NCBI GenBank assembly: GCA_036971615.1
Contig: JAYKKR010000046.1
Location: 124,001 to 188,000, forward strand
Direction of reading: 5' to 3'
Length of the DNA stretch: 64,000 bases
DNA from: Amyloporia xantha
Lineage: Eukaryota > Basidiomycota > Agaricomycetes > Polyporales > Adustoporiaceae
In this document: one piece after another, positions 35,601 to 45,639 of the stretch
Numbering within the stretch: position 1 is the first letter of the stretch
Layout: every line of letters starts with the position of its first letter
Translations under genes and position numbers: made by a program
Notes under the pieces: model-generated
The model's input: only the letters and a program-made list of their open reading frames with translations
The model's database searches: none
What the model was told of the DNA's origin: nothing

Positions 35601-36650
35601 TGGGAGGTAGAGGCTATGGATGTAAAGACAGCATTCTTATATGGTGAATTAGACGAGGAGATATATATGGAGCAACCAGAAGGCTTTAAAGTCCCTGGTC
35701 AGGAACACAAAGTTTGTCGTCTTTTGAAGGCTATTTATGGTCTTAAACAGGCTGGCAGACAGTGGAATAAAAAACTCCTCAATGCGTTGTTGGAATTAGG
35801 GTTCACACGTACATATTCTGATGCAGGTATTTATGTGTATCGTCATCATGGGGGGGATTTAATACTTGTCGTATATGTTGACGATCTATTGCCAATTGGG
35901 TCTGATCGGCATCAGATTACATGGCTCAAAGGTTGTCTTCAGAAGCGATTTAATGTTCGTGATCTTGGGCCTGTAGAATCTTTTCTAGGCATGCGGATTA
36001 CTCAAGATAGATCATCCAGAAATATTTGGCTTGATCAGTCTAAATACATTGAAGAGACACTCGAGCGATTCCAAATGCTAGATGCAGCACCCACACGAAC
36101 TCCCCTTCCATTTGGCGTACACCTTGTCAAAGCAGATCCTTCATATGAAGTTGATGCCGCCCTTCGTTCAAAGTACCAGCAGCTCATTGGTTCACTTTTG
36201 TGGATCGCCTTAGGCACTCGTCCAGATATAGCCTATGCAGTTAATCGCCTTTCCCAATATTCTGCTAAGCCTACAATGCAACATTATAAAGCCGCACAAT
36301 ATATTCTTTGTTATTTAAATGGTTCACGTTCACTTCGGCTTTGCTACAAAGGCAGCGGATTATCTGGACTCATAGGTTATTCTGACTCTGATTGGGCTGA
36401 GAACAAGGACGATAGGCATTCAACTAGTGGCTTTGTCTTCTTTATGGCAGATGCTGCTATTTCATGGGTCTCGCGGCGACAAAAGACTGTCGCTCTGTCT
36501 TCAACAGAAGCAAAGTACATGGCATTGTCTGACTCTTGTTGACAATTAGCCTGGCTTCAGACTCTTCAGTCTGAGATTGGTTTTAAGCCGCAAAATGCCA
36601 CACCTTTATGCATTGATAATAATGGTAGCATTTTTCTTGCGGTTAATCCA
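32674..36650 (+). pseudogene. Copia-2 gag-pol, main part
   Basis: Continues the gag frame from 21504. Gag carries a CCHC knuckle (CNICGKTNHLTENH, near 33250); TGA at 33369-33371 breaks the frame. Then protease (MVDSGCTSH), integrase (HSDLVEM, SDRGGEF, QQNGRAER), a Pro-rich hinge, RT with intact YVDD (VVYVDDLL) and RNase H (YSDSDWAE, STEAKY). A second TGA at 36540-36542 falls in SC-QLAW, where Arg (CGA) is expected. The C-terminal part of RNase H is missing because an LTR starts at 36651. Besides the insertions, the only defects I see are these two TGA codons. Confidence 0.92.
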
Positions 36651-36905
36651 TGTAACAAATATACTTCTCTCACTCACACCTGATATGCGCTGCACCCAAT
36701 CTCTATTCCAGAGAAAGTCTACAGTAGTGCATACATGGATGTAATGTGAAAGAAGTGTTAGTCTTAGAAAGGAAATAGGATAGTGGCATATGTGCTGGCA
36801 CACAAACATATGTAAATATAGATGATAAGGGCATATAAGCCTAGGATAAGGGATTATAATAATATAATGGAATATAATTGAATAGATATGTAACGGCACG
36901 TTACA
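36651..36905 (-). repeat. 3' LTR of a minus-strand element
   Basis: 255 bp with inverted ends TGTAAC and GTTACA. It interrupts the RNase H of Copia-2 at 36650. On the minus strand it is preceded by a polypurine tract, so it is the 3' LTR of an element lying to the right. I find no second copy in the window. Confidence 0.65.
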
Positions 36906-36918
36906 TCCTCCCCTACCG
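36906..36918 (-). promoter_or_regulatory. polypurine tract
   Basis: GGTAGGGGAGGA on the minus strand directly abuts the LTR. The TAG inside it ends the small frame at 36913-37152, the same stop-in-tract arrangement as Copia-1. Confidence 0.6.
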
Positions 36919-37152
36919 GACTCGTACCACGGGTCCAACAGGAGGAAGGGCCCATCGCACTTTGAAGTGGATGAAACCAGTGGAATGTATTCCTTGCAGG
37001 AGACGATGAAGTCCCCGCAGCAACAGTTCACAATCAAATTGTGAACACTCCACGCAGGTCAAGGAGTAGTACTTAGACATGTGGCAAGCACAGTCCGCAG
37101 CAGAGTTGACATCAACGCAAACCAGTCCCCAGAGACCAGTGAGCGCCAACAT
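36913..37152 (-). CDS. C-terminal exon of unknown element protein
   Basis: A 79-codon frame that stays open upstream to about 37190 without an ATG. It has a coding look (HMSKYYSLTCVECSQFDCEL, then HFKVRWALPPVGPVVRVR) and several Cys residues. It ends in the polypurine tract. It may be a spliced continuation of the frame at 37467-38075. No family recognised. Confidence 0.4.
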   Translation of the reverse strand: MLALTGLWGLVCVDVNSAADCACHMSKYYSLTCVECSQFDCELLLRGLHRLLQGIHSTGFIHFKVRWALPPVGPVVRVR

Positions 37153-37466
37153 CGCATCTGAGTCCCAGGCAGTAGGGTCACTCTGCCTTTGGACCAGCAG
37201 GACACAGGGGGGTTACCTCTGCATCCTCAGCAATGTTATCCATTGCTGATGACCTGGAGAGGCATCAAGGTGCATCGCCGAATCCGTCGTCGGTCATGAT
37301 AGTGGATGACAACTGATTCGAGGAAATACGGCATGCCACACCGGTTAGGCATGTGGCAAGTCCACAGAGATATGCTGCACCAGTTGAGCATGCAGCATGT
37401 CCATAAATATGGCATCCCGAATTGTGAAGTATTTGGCACACCCACTGACGTACCACACGACACCGG

Positions 37467-39572
37467 TTAGGCATGTCGCGTGTATGAGGAGACGACGCAC
37501 ATGGCGTCTCGACATGTCCATGCCATTGACCTAGAAGGTCTAGTGCAATGGTTACACAGTGTCAATGAAGGCGCTGAGGGCATGAAGAAGCTGCGCCAGG
37601 AACTGACGCGAACCTCATATACTGGGAAACCAGCGCTGGGGCACAGCGCAATGGCATCCGGTGGATAGATGACAGCATATGGCATGCTGTCACTATCCGC
37701 ATCAGAAGCAGTGACAGACTGCTCCTGGTATGTGCGTCGCACTGGTAGGTGTGATGTACGCTGGGATGAAGTGTACAACACATCAGGTGTTGTACGCTGG
37801 AGGAGAGGGAGTAACCTCCGTCGCGCCTCCACAACATATTCAATGTTGTGAAGATGGCATGCAGTGAGGTGCTGCAGCCATACTTCGATGTAGGCATACA
37901 GCTGTGAGTCATCTTCTGGAAGCAGAAGATACCACTGAGCGGCTTGCGCTGCTCTGCACATTGCCAAGATGACCTCAGTCTCATAGGCAAGGGCACATTC
38001 ACCCTCTATGCGCTCAGCATCTGAGATGCTGGGCGTATAGGGGCTTGGGGCGATGGAGGCATTGTTGGTGGACATGGTGGTTGAGAGGATGGAGGATCCC
38101 TGTCCATGTCGACGGTCTATATAGGCCTCCAGCGTCAATCGAAGTCGGTTATAGACTTCGATTCCTGATGAGCACTGATGAGCGCTGGTCAGCAGACTCA
38201 AACTGGAATTGAAAGTATTCCATTTGAGGAGCAACAATCCCAGTGATATGGAATTGTCACCAAAGAGCAGGACCAATGGGAATTGGTCGGGCTCCCGGTC
38301 CCTCCCCCTTTGGAAAGATACCCCGGTCCAATGAACTTCGGCATCAGAGTCTGGATTCAGTTGTTTGGGAGGTAGGGTAGTGCGACTGGCAAGTAGCACT
38401 ACAATTAGAATAGACAAAGTATAAAATACTTCATCTATCCACCAAAAGAATGGCCCAAGTCCAATAGAGACAAGGGTCAGACATTTTGAAAGGAAAGGAG
38501 AAGTCGAGTACATAGAAGATGTACTCGAACACTTCACATATTGGTGCATGGAGACAGGCAAACAACATGATAAGTTGTTTGTATGTCTATCGACAAGCCT
38601 GTCTTGGGCATATTCACCCTCAGATACTCCAAGAATTGAGGTGGATATGCAGCCCAAGAAGCTCTCAAGCATCAGAGGACTTGAGAACAACAGCCTGCTC
38701 GACACTACAGTACCGTGTACGTCGGGCAGAGGCTCAGAGTGAACAGGGTGCAGAGGCATGCAGTCAGCAATGCTGCTGCACGTATCGCTCACCACTGCAC
38801 TCAGGGTAAGTCGCTGCTCAAGTACTTGGGTACTTGAGAAGTGTGCTCCGCTCAATGCGCCGATACACGGGCATTGAGTGGAGGCTCCCTCGAGTACTGT
38901 AGTACTCAGGTGGAGTACCCATCCTAATGCAGCACTACCATGCACATCGGGATGGGGTGGGTGATGGACAAGATACGGCGGATGCACGCGCTCGAGCATT
39001 AAAGTACTCGAGGACAGCGACCGACCCATCACGCCAACACGTACTTGAGTGTACGAACGACATGTCTCGTCATTTGCATGTACATCGTCGAGCACGGCAA
39101 TGCTCAGAATGGCAGACGACCGGTACATGCAGTCAGCGATGCTGCTACGTGTATCGTCCGTGTCCGTACTCTCGAGTACCAAAGTACTCGGGAGCGACAG
39201 TCTATGTTCGTCATCGAGGATGGCGCTCGGAGTGTACACCCCGTAGTCCCTGCAGGGGCGAGATCTGTCGAGTACAGAAGTACTTGGCGGATGCACGCTG
39301 CTACCGTAGCTACGGGGCGCGCCATCGCGGTGAGTGACGTCGAGTACCATAGTACTCGGCGTATATACAAGGCTCTGCACACGTTTGCGTGAGCGGCGCC
39401 ATCTGCTGTCTGCGGTGTCAGACCTGGCGGCACGGCAAGTACTTTCGAGTACAGGCGTACTCGAAGAGTATGCCCGTCCGATTGGGCTGGCGTGCGGGCA
39501 TCGAACGACAGCCCCCTCGAGTACTACAGTACTCGGGGAAAGTACCCTTCCCAACGCGGCACTAGCATGCAC
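37467..39572 (-). CDS. 701-codon open frame of unknown function
   Basis: The downstream 202 codons from ATG 38075 look the most protein-like: acidic and amphipathic helices (AERIEGECALAYETEVILAM, YAYIEVWLQHL), a RRRLLPLLQR segment and a Cys-containing tail. Upstream, residues 1 to about 330 mostly spell a repeated [PS]ST-x-VL[ED] heptapeptide produced by DNA hairpins with a CGAGTAC core, and a hydrophobic stretch (FYTLSILIVVLLAS) lies near residue 385. The whole frame could be translated, or only the 38075 part with the rest being leader. It lies inside the minus-strand element whose LTR is at 36651. No RT, integrase or protease is present. Confidence 0.35.
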   Translation of the reverse strand: MHASAALGRVLSPSTVVLEGAVVRCPHASPIGRAYSSSTPVLESTCRAARSDTADSRWRRSRKRVQSLVYTPSTMVLDVTHRDGAPRSYGSSVHPPSTSVLDRSRPCRDYGVYTPSAILDDEHRLSLPSTLVLESTDTDDTRSSIADCMYRSSAILSIAVLDDVHANDETCRSYTQVRVGVMGRSLSSSTLMLERVHPPYLVHHPPHPDVHGSAALGWVLHLSTTVLEGASTQCPCIGALSGAHFSSTQVLEQRLTLSAVVSDTCSSIADCMPLHPVHSEPLPDVHGTVVSSRLLFSSPLMLESFLGCISTSILGVSEGEYAQDRLVDRHTNNLSCCLPVSMHQYVKCSSTSSMYSTSPFLSKCLTLVSIGLGPFFWWIDEVFYTLSILIVVLLASRTTLPPKQLNPDSDAEVHWTGVSFQRGRDREPDQFPLVLLFGDNSISLGLLLLKWNTFNSSLSLLTSAHQCSSGIEVYNRLRLTLEAYIDRRHGQGSSILSTTMSTNNASIAPSPYTPSISDAERIEGECALAYETEVILAMCRAAQAAQWYLLLPEDDSQLYAYIEVWLQHLTACHLHNIEYVVEARRRLLPLLQRTTPDVLYTSSQRTSHLPVRRTYQEQSVTASDADSDSMPYAVIYPPDAIALCPSAGFPVYEVRVSSWRSFFMPSAPSLTLCNHCTRPSRSMAWTCRDAMCVVSSYTRHA
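38504..39538. repeat. dispersed array of CGAGTAC...GTACTCG hairpins
   Basis: About ten short inverted repeats with 3-5 nt loops in most cases: arms at 38504-38513/38519-38528, 38817-38825/38830-38838, 38892-38898/38901-38907, 38991-38996/39007-39012 (imperfect), 39173-39179/39184-39190, 39269-39275/39280-39286, 39341-39347/39352-39358, 39444-39452/39457-39465 and 39515-39524/39529-39538. Spacing is mostly 70-100 bp. Sequence between them also repeats (ATGCAGTCAGCRATGCTGCT at about 38758 and 39127). Confidence 0.8.
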
Positions 39573-39760
39573 ACCTTTCAGTCACTGTACCCCTGACTCC
39601 TAGGACATATATGCCTGACAATGTAGCCTGACCCTAGTGGCGCCGGACGCCGGCCGACGCCCCCGCTGTGACCTACGAGACAGCATCGCCCGACGCGCGC
39701 TGCATTCCCCACAGGTATAGCGCGGCCGAGGTGTACCACTATCACATAGAGCTAGGCCCG
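39573..39760. other. GC-rich spacer, no gene seen
   Basis: Contains short GC palindromes (GGCGCCGGACGCCGGCC) but no supported coding frame. Confidence 0.4.
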
Positions 39761-40200
39761 GCCGATAAGATATTTTATCGACTGTCCTTACTCTAAGCGC
39801 GGCCGCTCGTAATATGCTTCCCTACGGTGCAAGACCGCGCGAGACCACCGCGACCGACCCGTCTCGCGCCGTGGGCCATACTGCAGGCTCGCGCGATGCC
39901 ATTTCCGCATCTTGGAAGTAAGATCGGCCGATAAGATATTTTATCGACTGTCCTTACTCTAAGCGCGGCCGCTCGTAATATGCTTCCCTATGGTGCAAGA
40001 CCGCGCGAGACCACCGCGACCGACCCGTCTCGCGCCGTGGGCCATACTGCAGGCTCGCGCGATGCCATTTCCGCATCTTGGAAATAAGATCGGCCGATAA
40101 GATATTTTATCGACTATCCTTACTCTAAGCGCGGCCGCTCGTAATATGCTTCCCTAAGGTGCAAGACCGCGCGCGAACGCGACCGGTCAATGTCGTGCCA
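39761..40200. repeat. 166-bp tandem repeat, about 2.6 copies
   Basis: Units start GCCGATAAGATATTTTATCG at 39761, 39927 and 40093 with very few differences. The third unit diverges after about 40175. Each unit has a near-perfect small palindrome (CGATAAGATATTTTATCG) and a NotI-like GCGGCCGC. No gene is seen from here to 40532. Confidence 0.85.
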
Positions 40201-40532
40201 TGGTGCTTGGAGACCTTTTTAAAATATTAGGTATCATATTTACCGATCCTGTTGCAAAATGCGGAAATTGGCACCAAGCGGGTTTTCAGCATGTCGTGAG
40301 TGCACGCGCGTGAGGAAGCCCCTTAATTTACAACACAATAACCAGACCAATCCGCACTTAGGCACGGTCGGGATGTAGTCCTATATGGTGTGCATACTAT
40401 AGGGCGCAATGTAGCTATTATACACTGCAAAATCAAGTACTGTTATGGTTTGCCTTAGCATACATGCACAGCGCGGTGGAGGCGAAGTTCACATTGAGAT
40501 TACAGTGAAAATGAATAGGGCTAAATTGAGGT

Positions 40533-41757
40533 CTACTTTGGACCACCATCCTCGTCCTCATCCGGTGAGGGACACCCATCCACCCACAGCCTTCTCTCTA
40601 CTTCGGAAATCGTCCTTGCTGTCCTCCTTGTTCTCAGTAGCTGCTGAATCCCCCGCACCAGAAAGAGGATGTCCTCGAGCGCCTCAATGTCGCGGTTGAC
40701 CGCGATCAACTGCTCGCGAGAGTGTCTGCGCACATCGCGAACGTAAGTGGCCTCCCTCACAGAAGGAAACCCTATGTGAAGATAAATAGCCTGTTAGGAT
40801 AAACTGCAAGATTACACACCTTGTCCAACAGTCTCCTTTATGTAGCTATATCGAGCGGGGTCAGAAACAGAAGGTGGCGGGCGCGCGACAGCGTCGTCAC
40901 GCGGCAAGGGTCTCCGAGCCTCAGTCGCGGGTGCAACATTGGATTCCTCTTCGTTATGTGTGATTTCAATCGAGATTTGTTCTTTGAGAGTGTTCCAATC
41001 TTTCTTACCTTTGCGTTTTCCTTTCGCGTCTGCGTTGGCACGCGCAATATCATCCAGCGCGTCATTCGAATCGACATTAACGACATCGTTCAGGTCGATC
41101 GAGAACGCGCGCGAGCATGCTCCTCTGCATTATATGAGTGGTAGTACTTGTAGTACTTGTGCCATAGCTGTTATTTCAGACATACCTCCATTACTGAGGT
41201 CACCGCTATCCTGATTGAACATGTCTGCCAGGTCCACCGGTGATCGGTCACGAAGAACGGCTCCTACATGAAGCAAGTTAAAACAAGCTGGGCAAACAAT
41301 TCCCTCACTCACTATTGTGAGCTACATAGTCGCCAGCGGGAGGAATGTCAGTATCCTGATCGAGGATGTCGAGCTCAATGGGGCTCCGAGAGCGTTCGGA
41401 GACTTCGCGCGGATGTTAGATGAGATCACAACATCGAGCGACCCGAAACATTACCTGGCTCGAGATCAAATATTTCCACATCAATCGGGGACCGCGCGCG
41501 GGTGTTCATGTTGTTGTCTTGGAGCGCCGAATCGACGCCTTTGAGATTTAGGTGAAATGGACGAAAGAAGCTCCCGAAATGGGGCTGGAAATGGCTCTAC
41601 TTACCAGTGTTCGATTCCAGGTCGCTAGATTCCGACATGAATGCGTCGAGGGTCACCGGAGATCGTTCTCGATCAAACACAGCTACAAAACATCAGTATC
41701 AGTCATGCGCGACGCGTACTCACAGTTATCTATGTCAGAGTCCATCGCCCGCGCCAT
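40533..41757 (-). CDS. gene A: repeated-exon protein of unknown function
   Basis: ATG at 41755-41757 (MARAMDSDIDN), then a donor GTGAGT at 41723. Small exons follow that repeat one theme: RERSPVTLDAFM, RARSPIDVEIFD, RSRSPIELDILD, RDRSPVDLADMF and RAFSIDLNDVV, each followed by acidic residues and a GT donor. The C-terminal exons contain a basic KGKRKGKK patch, RYSYIKETVG, then TYVRDVRRHSREQLIAV and an acidic tail ending at 40533. The repeated S-P-[IV]-[DE]-L units look like tandemly duplicated exons. Homologue A' at 60726-62119 shares start, internal theme and C-terminus. Divergent to gene B. No known domain; a nuclear role is only a guess from the basic patches. Confidence 0.6.
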
Positions 41758-42009
41758 TTGTCCGCGCGAGATGAGGTCGGTTGGGAAGACGAGACACTGA
41801 GTGGAATACGACAGTCGCGATCAATGCAGATTGCTCACGATCGCCGTGAAAACGTGACGAGTTGATCGAGCGCTGCTGACATAACCCGTAACGCATTCAG
41901 TTCCTCGAAGGTCGCGCGCATCAAAGTCAGTTCTAACCTCCATCTCCTCCATAACCAGCTATTCACCTGATTCACTATCTCCGTTTCATCTTCAGTCCTC
42001 TCCCACAGC
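41758..42009. promoter_or_regulatory. shared divergent promoter region A/B
   Basis: 252 bp between the ATG of A (minus) and B (plus). The corresponding gap between B' and A' is 354 bp (60372-60725). I see no obvious conserved box. Confidence 0.45.
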
Positions 42010-44703
42010 ATGTCTGACACCACCATCCGCCAATTGACCATTGATACCGCGACCGCGCGTCTGGGTGCCGCGCTTGCCTGCGCTCCCCTCCCTGAAGCAC
42101 CGGAGTACATGCGTTATGAGCAAATGGTCTACACCGAGTTTGTGAGTACAACGATGAGCTCGCTGTCAAACAACTAATATGTTCATCCACATTAGAAAAA
42201 GGGCTGGCACGCCTTCCGCGACGCGCCCAAAGATGTGAAAAGGTCGCTTCGCGTCCCAGCATTGTTGTTCAGTGCGGTGCTGGAGTACGTGGCGTCTAGG
42301 AACGGCGCCGACCTTCGCCGCATTCGGGTCGATGACCCGCGGATTTCTGCCGAGCGGAAGAAGGAATTTGTTGTGCCTGCCCCTACTCGGGAGGTCGAGC
42401 TGGGGAAGGACCAGTGGTGGACTGTAAGAGGTAAGCAACATTTTTGTCATTTGTCTAGGGAACTGACTGAGACTTTGTATTTACCAGCGGAAGCTCCTGT
42501 TCCTGCCGCTGCATCTGGCGGACCAACATCGCCGAGCGCGCAACCTGAAGCGTCAAAGTCCCGCGTGAGTGGCCAAAAGCGGAAGTCGTCCGCTGATCAG
42601 GACACGGAGCCCGCCCCCACCAAAACTGCGAAGCCATCCCGTCAGGCCGACGCCGCGACCGAATCCCGCCCGTCCCAGCAGCGCGCGGTATCCCAGTCTG
42701 CGGCGAGCACGTCCTCACAGCCACCCCCATTGGCAGGCAAGGGCACTGTTTGCGTCGCGCAGCCATCGCAAGCAAAGCCCAGCCATCAGTCACTCAAGAA
42801 CATAGGCAAGCATAACTCCCGCGAAAATCGCACCCACATTCCCTACGTCAGCGTGCCCCGTATGGCTGCCCAATCGAGCAGAACCACTGTAGCTCCTGTC
42901 GACAAGTCCGGGGCCACGGGGGCAAGGAAGCGGTCACGGCAGGAAGCAGAGGATGCGGATGAGGAGGATACGGACGATACGGACGATGAGGGGGTCATGA
43001 CAAGGATGATGGTCCCGACGAGAATGACGAGGAGGTGGATGACGACAGTGAGGAGGAAGCATCCCCGTCGCAAAGGAAAGGCAAGAAAATGGCAGGAAAG
43101 GGCATTCCTCGGAGGTCGACGCGGGGAAAGGAGGGAACCGACAAGGAGGAGACCGAGAAGGAGAAGGAGATCCGCGCCAAAGCCGCTGCCGAGGTCGCGA
43201 AGATTGAGGATGCAGCCAAGGACGCGACTGTATCAGTAAGTACTGTCATCGCGTCACCTTCACGCTACTCACCCATCTTTTTGCTAGCTGGTACCGTGCA
43301 CGCTGTGCATCGCGAATAAGCAGCCTTGCAAGGTCGCGCCATCATCTTTCGCGCGCTGCATCCGCTGCGCGCGGAGCAAAGGCAAATGCTCTTTGGCCCC
43401 TCGGACACCCACCGGCAAGGCAATCAGCGGCCGCAAGAATGTCACGGAAACCGCGACAGCATTCCAGGAGTACGCCCGGCAATGCATCAAGGATGGCATC
43501 AAGCCACCGACCAACACGGTCTACTCGCGCGATGCAGGCTTTTGCATCAAGATGAAAAGGGCCACAATGTCCTTCCCGATGGGCAGTTGTACGAGGTGTA
43601 CAAGGTGAACTTGACGAAGGCGCCCGGACCTAAGACGTCCGCGACTACGACCACACCCAAAGTCGTGCAAGCGCTGCCGAAGAGCAAGAGGGCAAAGCGC
43701 GACCCGAGGTTGAAACCCACCCCACCCCCATTGACGTGGAGCGAGAAGGGTTGACAGCCCCGGCGAATCCAGGACCCAGTCGGGCGCCCGTCGCGAAGAC
43801 ACCGGGCGTTGGGCAACCCCTTCGCGCAACGCGAGCTCGTCGCGGAAATCTCAGATCACCTTCAGCAAACTGAACGCTAATGAGCCTGACGAAGAGCAGG
43901 AAGAGGAAGTCGACGAGCTCGAGAACGACACTCACGGCAGTGTTCACCCCAGCGATCGCGACATGGAGTGGGATGCCGAGCCGCGAGAACTAGCCGCGAA
44001 GGAACGAAAGTTAGCAGCGAAGGAGCGAGAGTTGGCCGCGAAGGAGCGCCTCCAGGCACGGCAGCTCCAGAAAGCGGTTCGTGCTCTCGAGGACAAGTTT
44101 GCTTCACTGGACGATGAGCTCGACCACGAGCTGCCGTCATTGGCTTCGAGGGTGGAGATCCGCAGCGTGTTGGAAGACGCATCCGTGAAGCTGCAGGGAT
44201 ATTCCAAAGACCGCATCAAGGATGCAGTGGCTCCCGTGAACTCGAAGATCTCGTCTCTTTCCAAGCGGCTTTCTGAGGTCGAGATTGCGACAGGAGGTAA
44301 TCTGCAGGCACGGATCAAGCAGCTCGAGGAGCGCCATAATGGCATGGACAAGTACGTGAGGACGCTGGGCAGCAACTACAACACGCTGGGAACGATTGTG
44401 GAGTCCTCGAGCCAGCGCATTAAAGTGCTCGCGGACACCCTCAACGCCGTCGAGCCTGCAGAGCTTCGCGACTCTGTTGTCAACCTTCGCGAGGAGGTGA
44501 AGAAGATGCAGCAGAGCCTGGACGCGTTTTCAGTCGAAGCATCCCTGAGCGCCATTTCCGCGCAGATCAACGGATATGCAGGTGAGATGGAGGAGATGTG
44601 CAGGCAGCTCAATGATGTGGCTAGGACGCACGCCTTCAGGCCCGGGCCCCTGTTCCCCGTACATACCCCCACCGCGGCCCCCTTTCACGCCTACTCAAAG
44701 TAG
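42010..44703 (+). CDS. gene B: zinc-cluster and coiled-coil protein, frame-damaged
   Basis: ATG at 42010 (MSDTTIRQLTIDTATAR). Exons about 42010-42138, 42196-42430, 42487-43235 and 43288 onward with GT/AG borders. Exon 2 carries a conserved block (NGADLRRIRVDDPRIS, EVELGKDQWW). Exon 3 is basic then acidic, with EEDTDDTDD. Exon 4 opens with a Cys cluster, CTLCIANKQPC then RCIRCARSKGKC, which could bind zinc like fungal DNA-binding clusters. The last part (43963-44703) is a coiled coil (ELAAKERKLAAKERELAAKE). Reading must shift at the G run near 42993, the T run near 43544 and the C run near 43730, so the copy is broken or the assembly has homopolymer errors. Homologue: B' at 57591-60371. Function unknown. 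Confidence 0.65.
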
Positions 44704-44895
44704 TGCATCTGGGAGCTCGCAAGACAGCAGCGCGGGCGCACGCGCTTGCGGAAATGCCTTCGGCTCGACCCTCAACAAGGGCGCAGGAGGACCACAGTGA
44801 GGAGCGAAGCCGCGGAGGGTATCAGGGTGTCGCGGACTGTCCGTAGAGTAGCCGCTGTAGTTTTAGCATATACGTATCGCCCAGCCGCAACAGAA

Positions 44896-44914
44896 TGGGA
44901 CTTCAACAGTCCCA
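44896..44914 (+). terminator. conserved 3' stem-loop after gene B
   Basis: TGGGACTTCAACAGTCCCA, a 7-bp stem with a 5-nt loop, about 190 bases after the B stop. The same 19 bases occur downstream of B' (57521-57539, minus sense). The role could be 3'-end processing or chance retention from duplication. Confidence 0.5.
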
Positions 44915-44979
44915 CATGAAATATATTAGCTAACTCAATCTTTACAAGTCGTGTGATTGTAAACGACGCAACTGCATAG

Positions 44980-45336
44980 GTGAGGAATCCACCGCGACAC
45001 GTCCGAAATCCACCGCGACACTTCAGAAATCCACCGTGAACTTGCATCCGCGACCGAATCCTCCAAGGCACTAGAAAGCTGCTCTCTGAAGGTCATGACA
45101 GCAGCACAGAACCTACTTGCTTCTGCCCGCGACAATGTTTGCCGTTCACTCGCGACAATTGCTCGCGGGGTGCCTGCCTCAGCCACTGGGCTCCTATCCA
45201 CTTTCAAGTCGACCCGTGCAATTTCGCTGTTGACACCCTCCGGCTTCCCGCGTCGCCGCGACACTTGCTTTCAGAATTGGCTGATATCCTTACATTCCCT
45301 GTGCGGGAGATTCGCATTATATGCCCCTAGCTATTG
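44980..45336 (+). other. open frame with three short EIHRDTS-like repeats
   Basis: No ATG start; open between TGA codons. A 20-bp DNA repeat (AAATCCACCGCGACAC) occurs three times at about 44985-45050. The minus strand is also open (44935-45264). It could be an exon of an unrecognised gene or a decayed repeat. Nothing is recognised from 45337 to 45639. Confidence 0.25.
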
Positions 45337-45639
45337 ACTGGGAGAAACACTCAAAATACCTCAGTTAATAAAGGCTCACAAAGGCTATTTTTGCAAACAC
45401 ATCCCGCCCGACACCTTTGTCGCGACGATTGGACACAAACTCGGACAGCCTTCGCGCGTTACAGTAGTGCACCTCTTGAGGGAAAATGCGCCCACGACAG
45501 GCTTACGCTTGACGCTCCCGTACGTCAATGTTGTAACTATCTCGCGACCATCACAATACGTATATATTTGCATTTCTACACATGAGGGAGACTACGCGAC
45601 CAATGGCGGAATATCCGCGGGAGTGAACGAAGCAGCAAA

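Noticed and set aside
19384..36542. TGA readthrough or recoding as a genuine expression strategy
   Set aside because: Stops occur in three unrelated transposons at unrelated positions, and one replaces a conserved Arg; decay of CGA is simpler.
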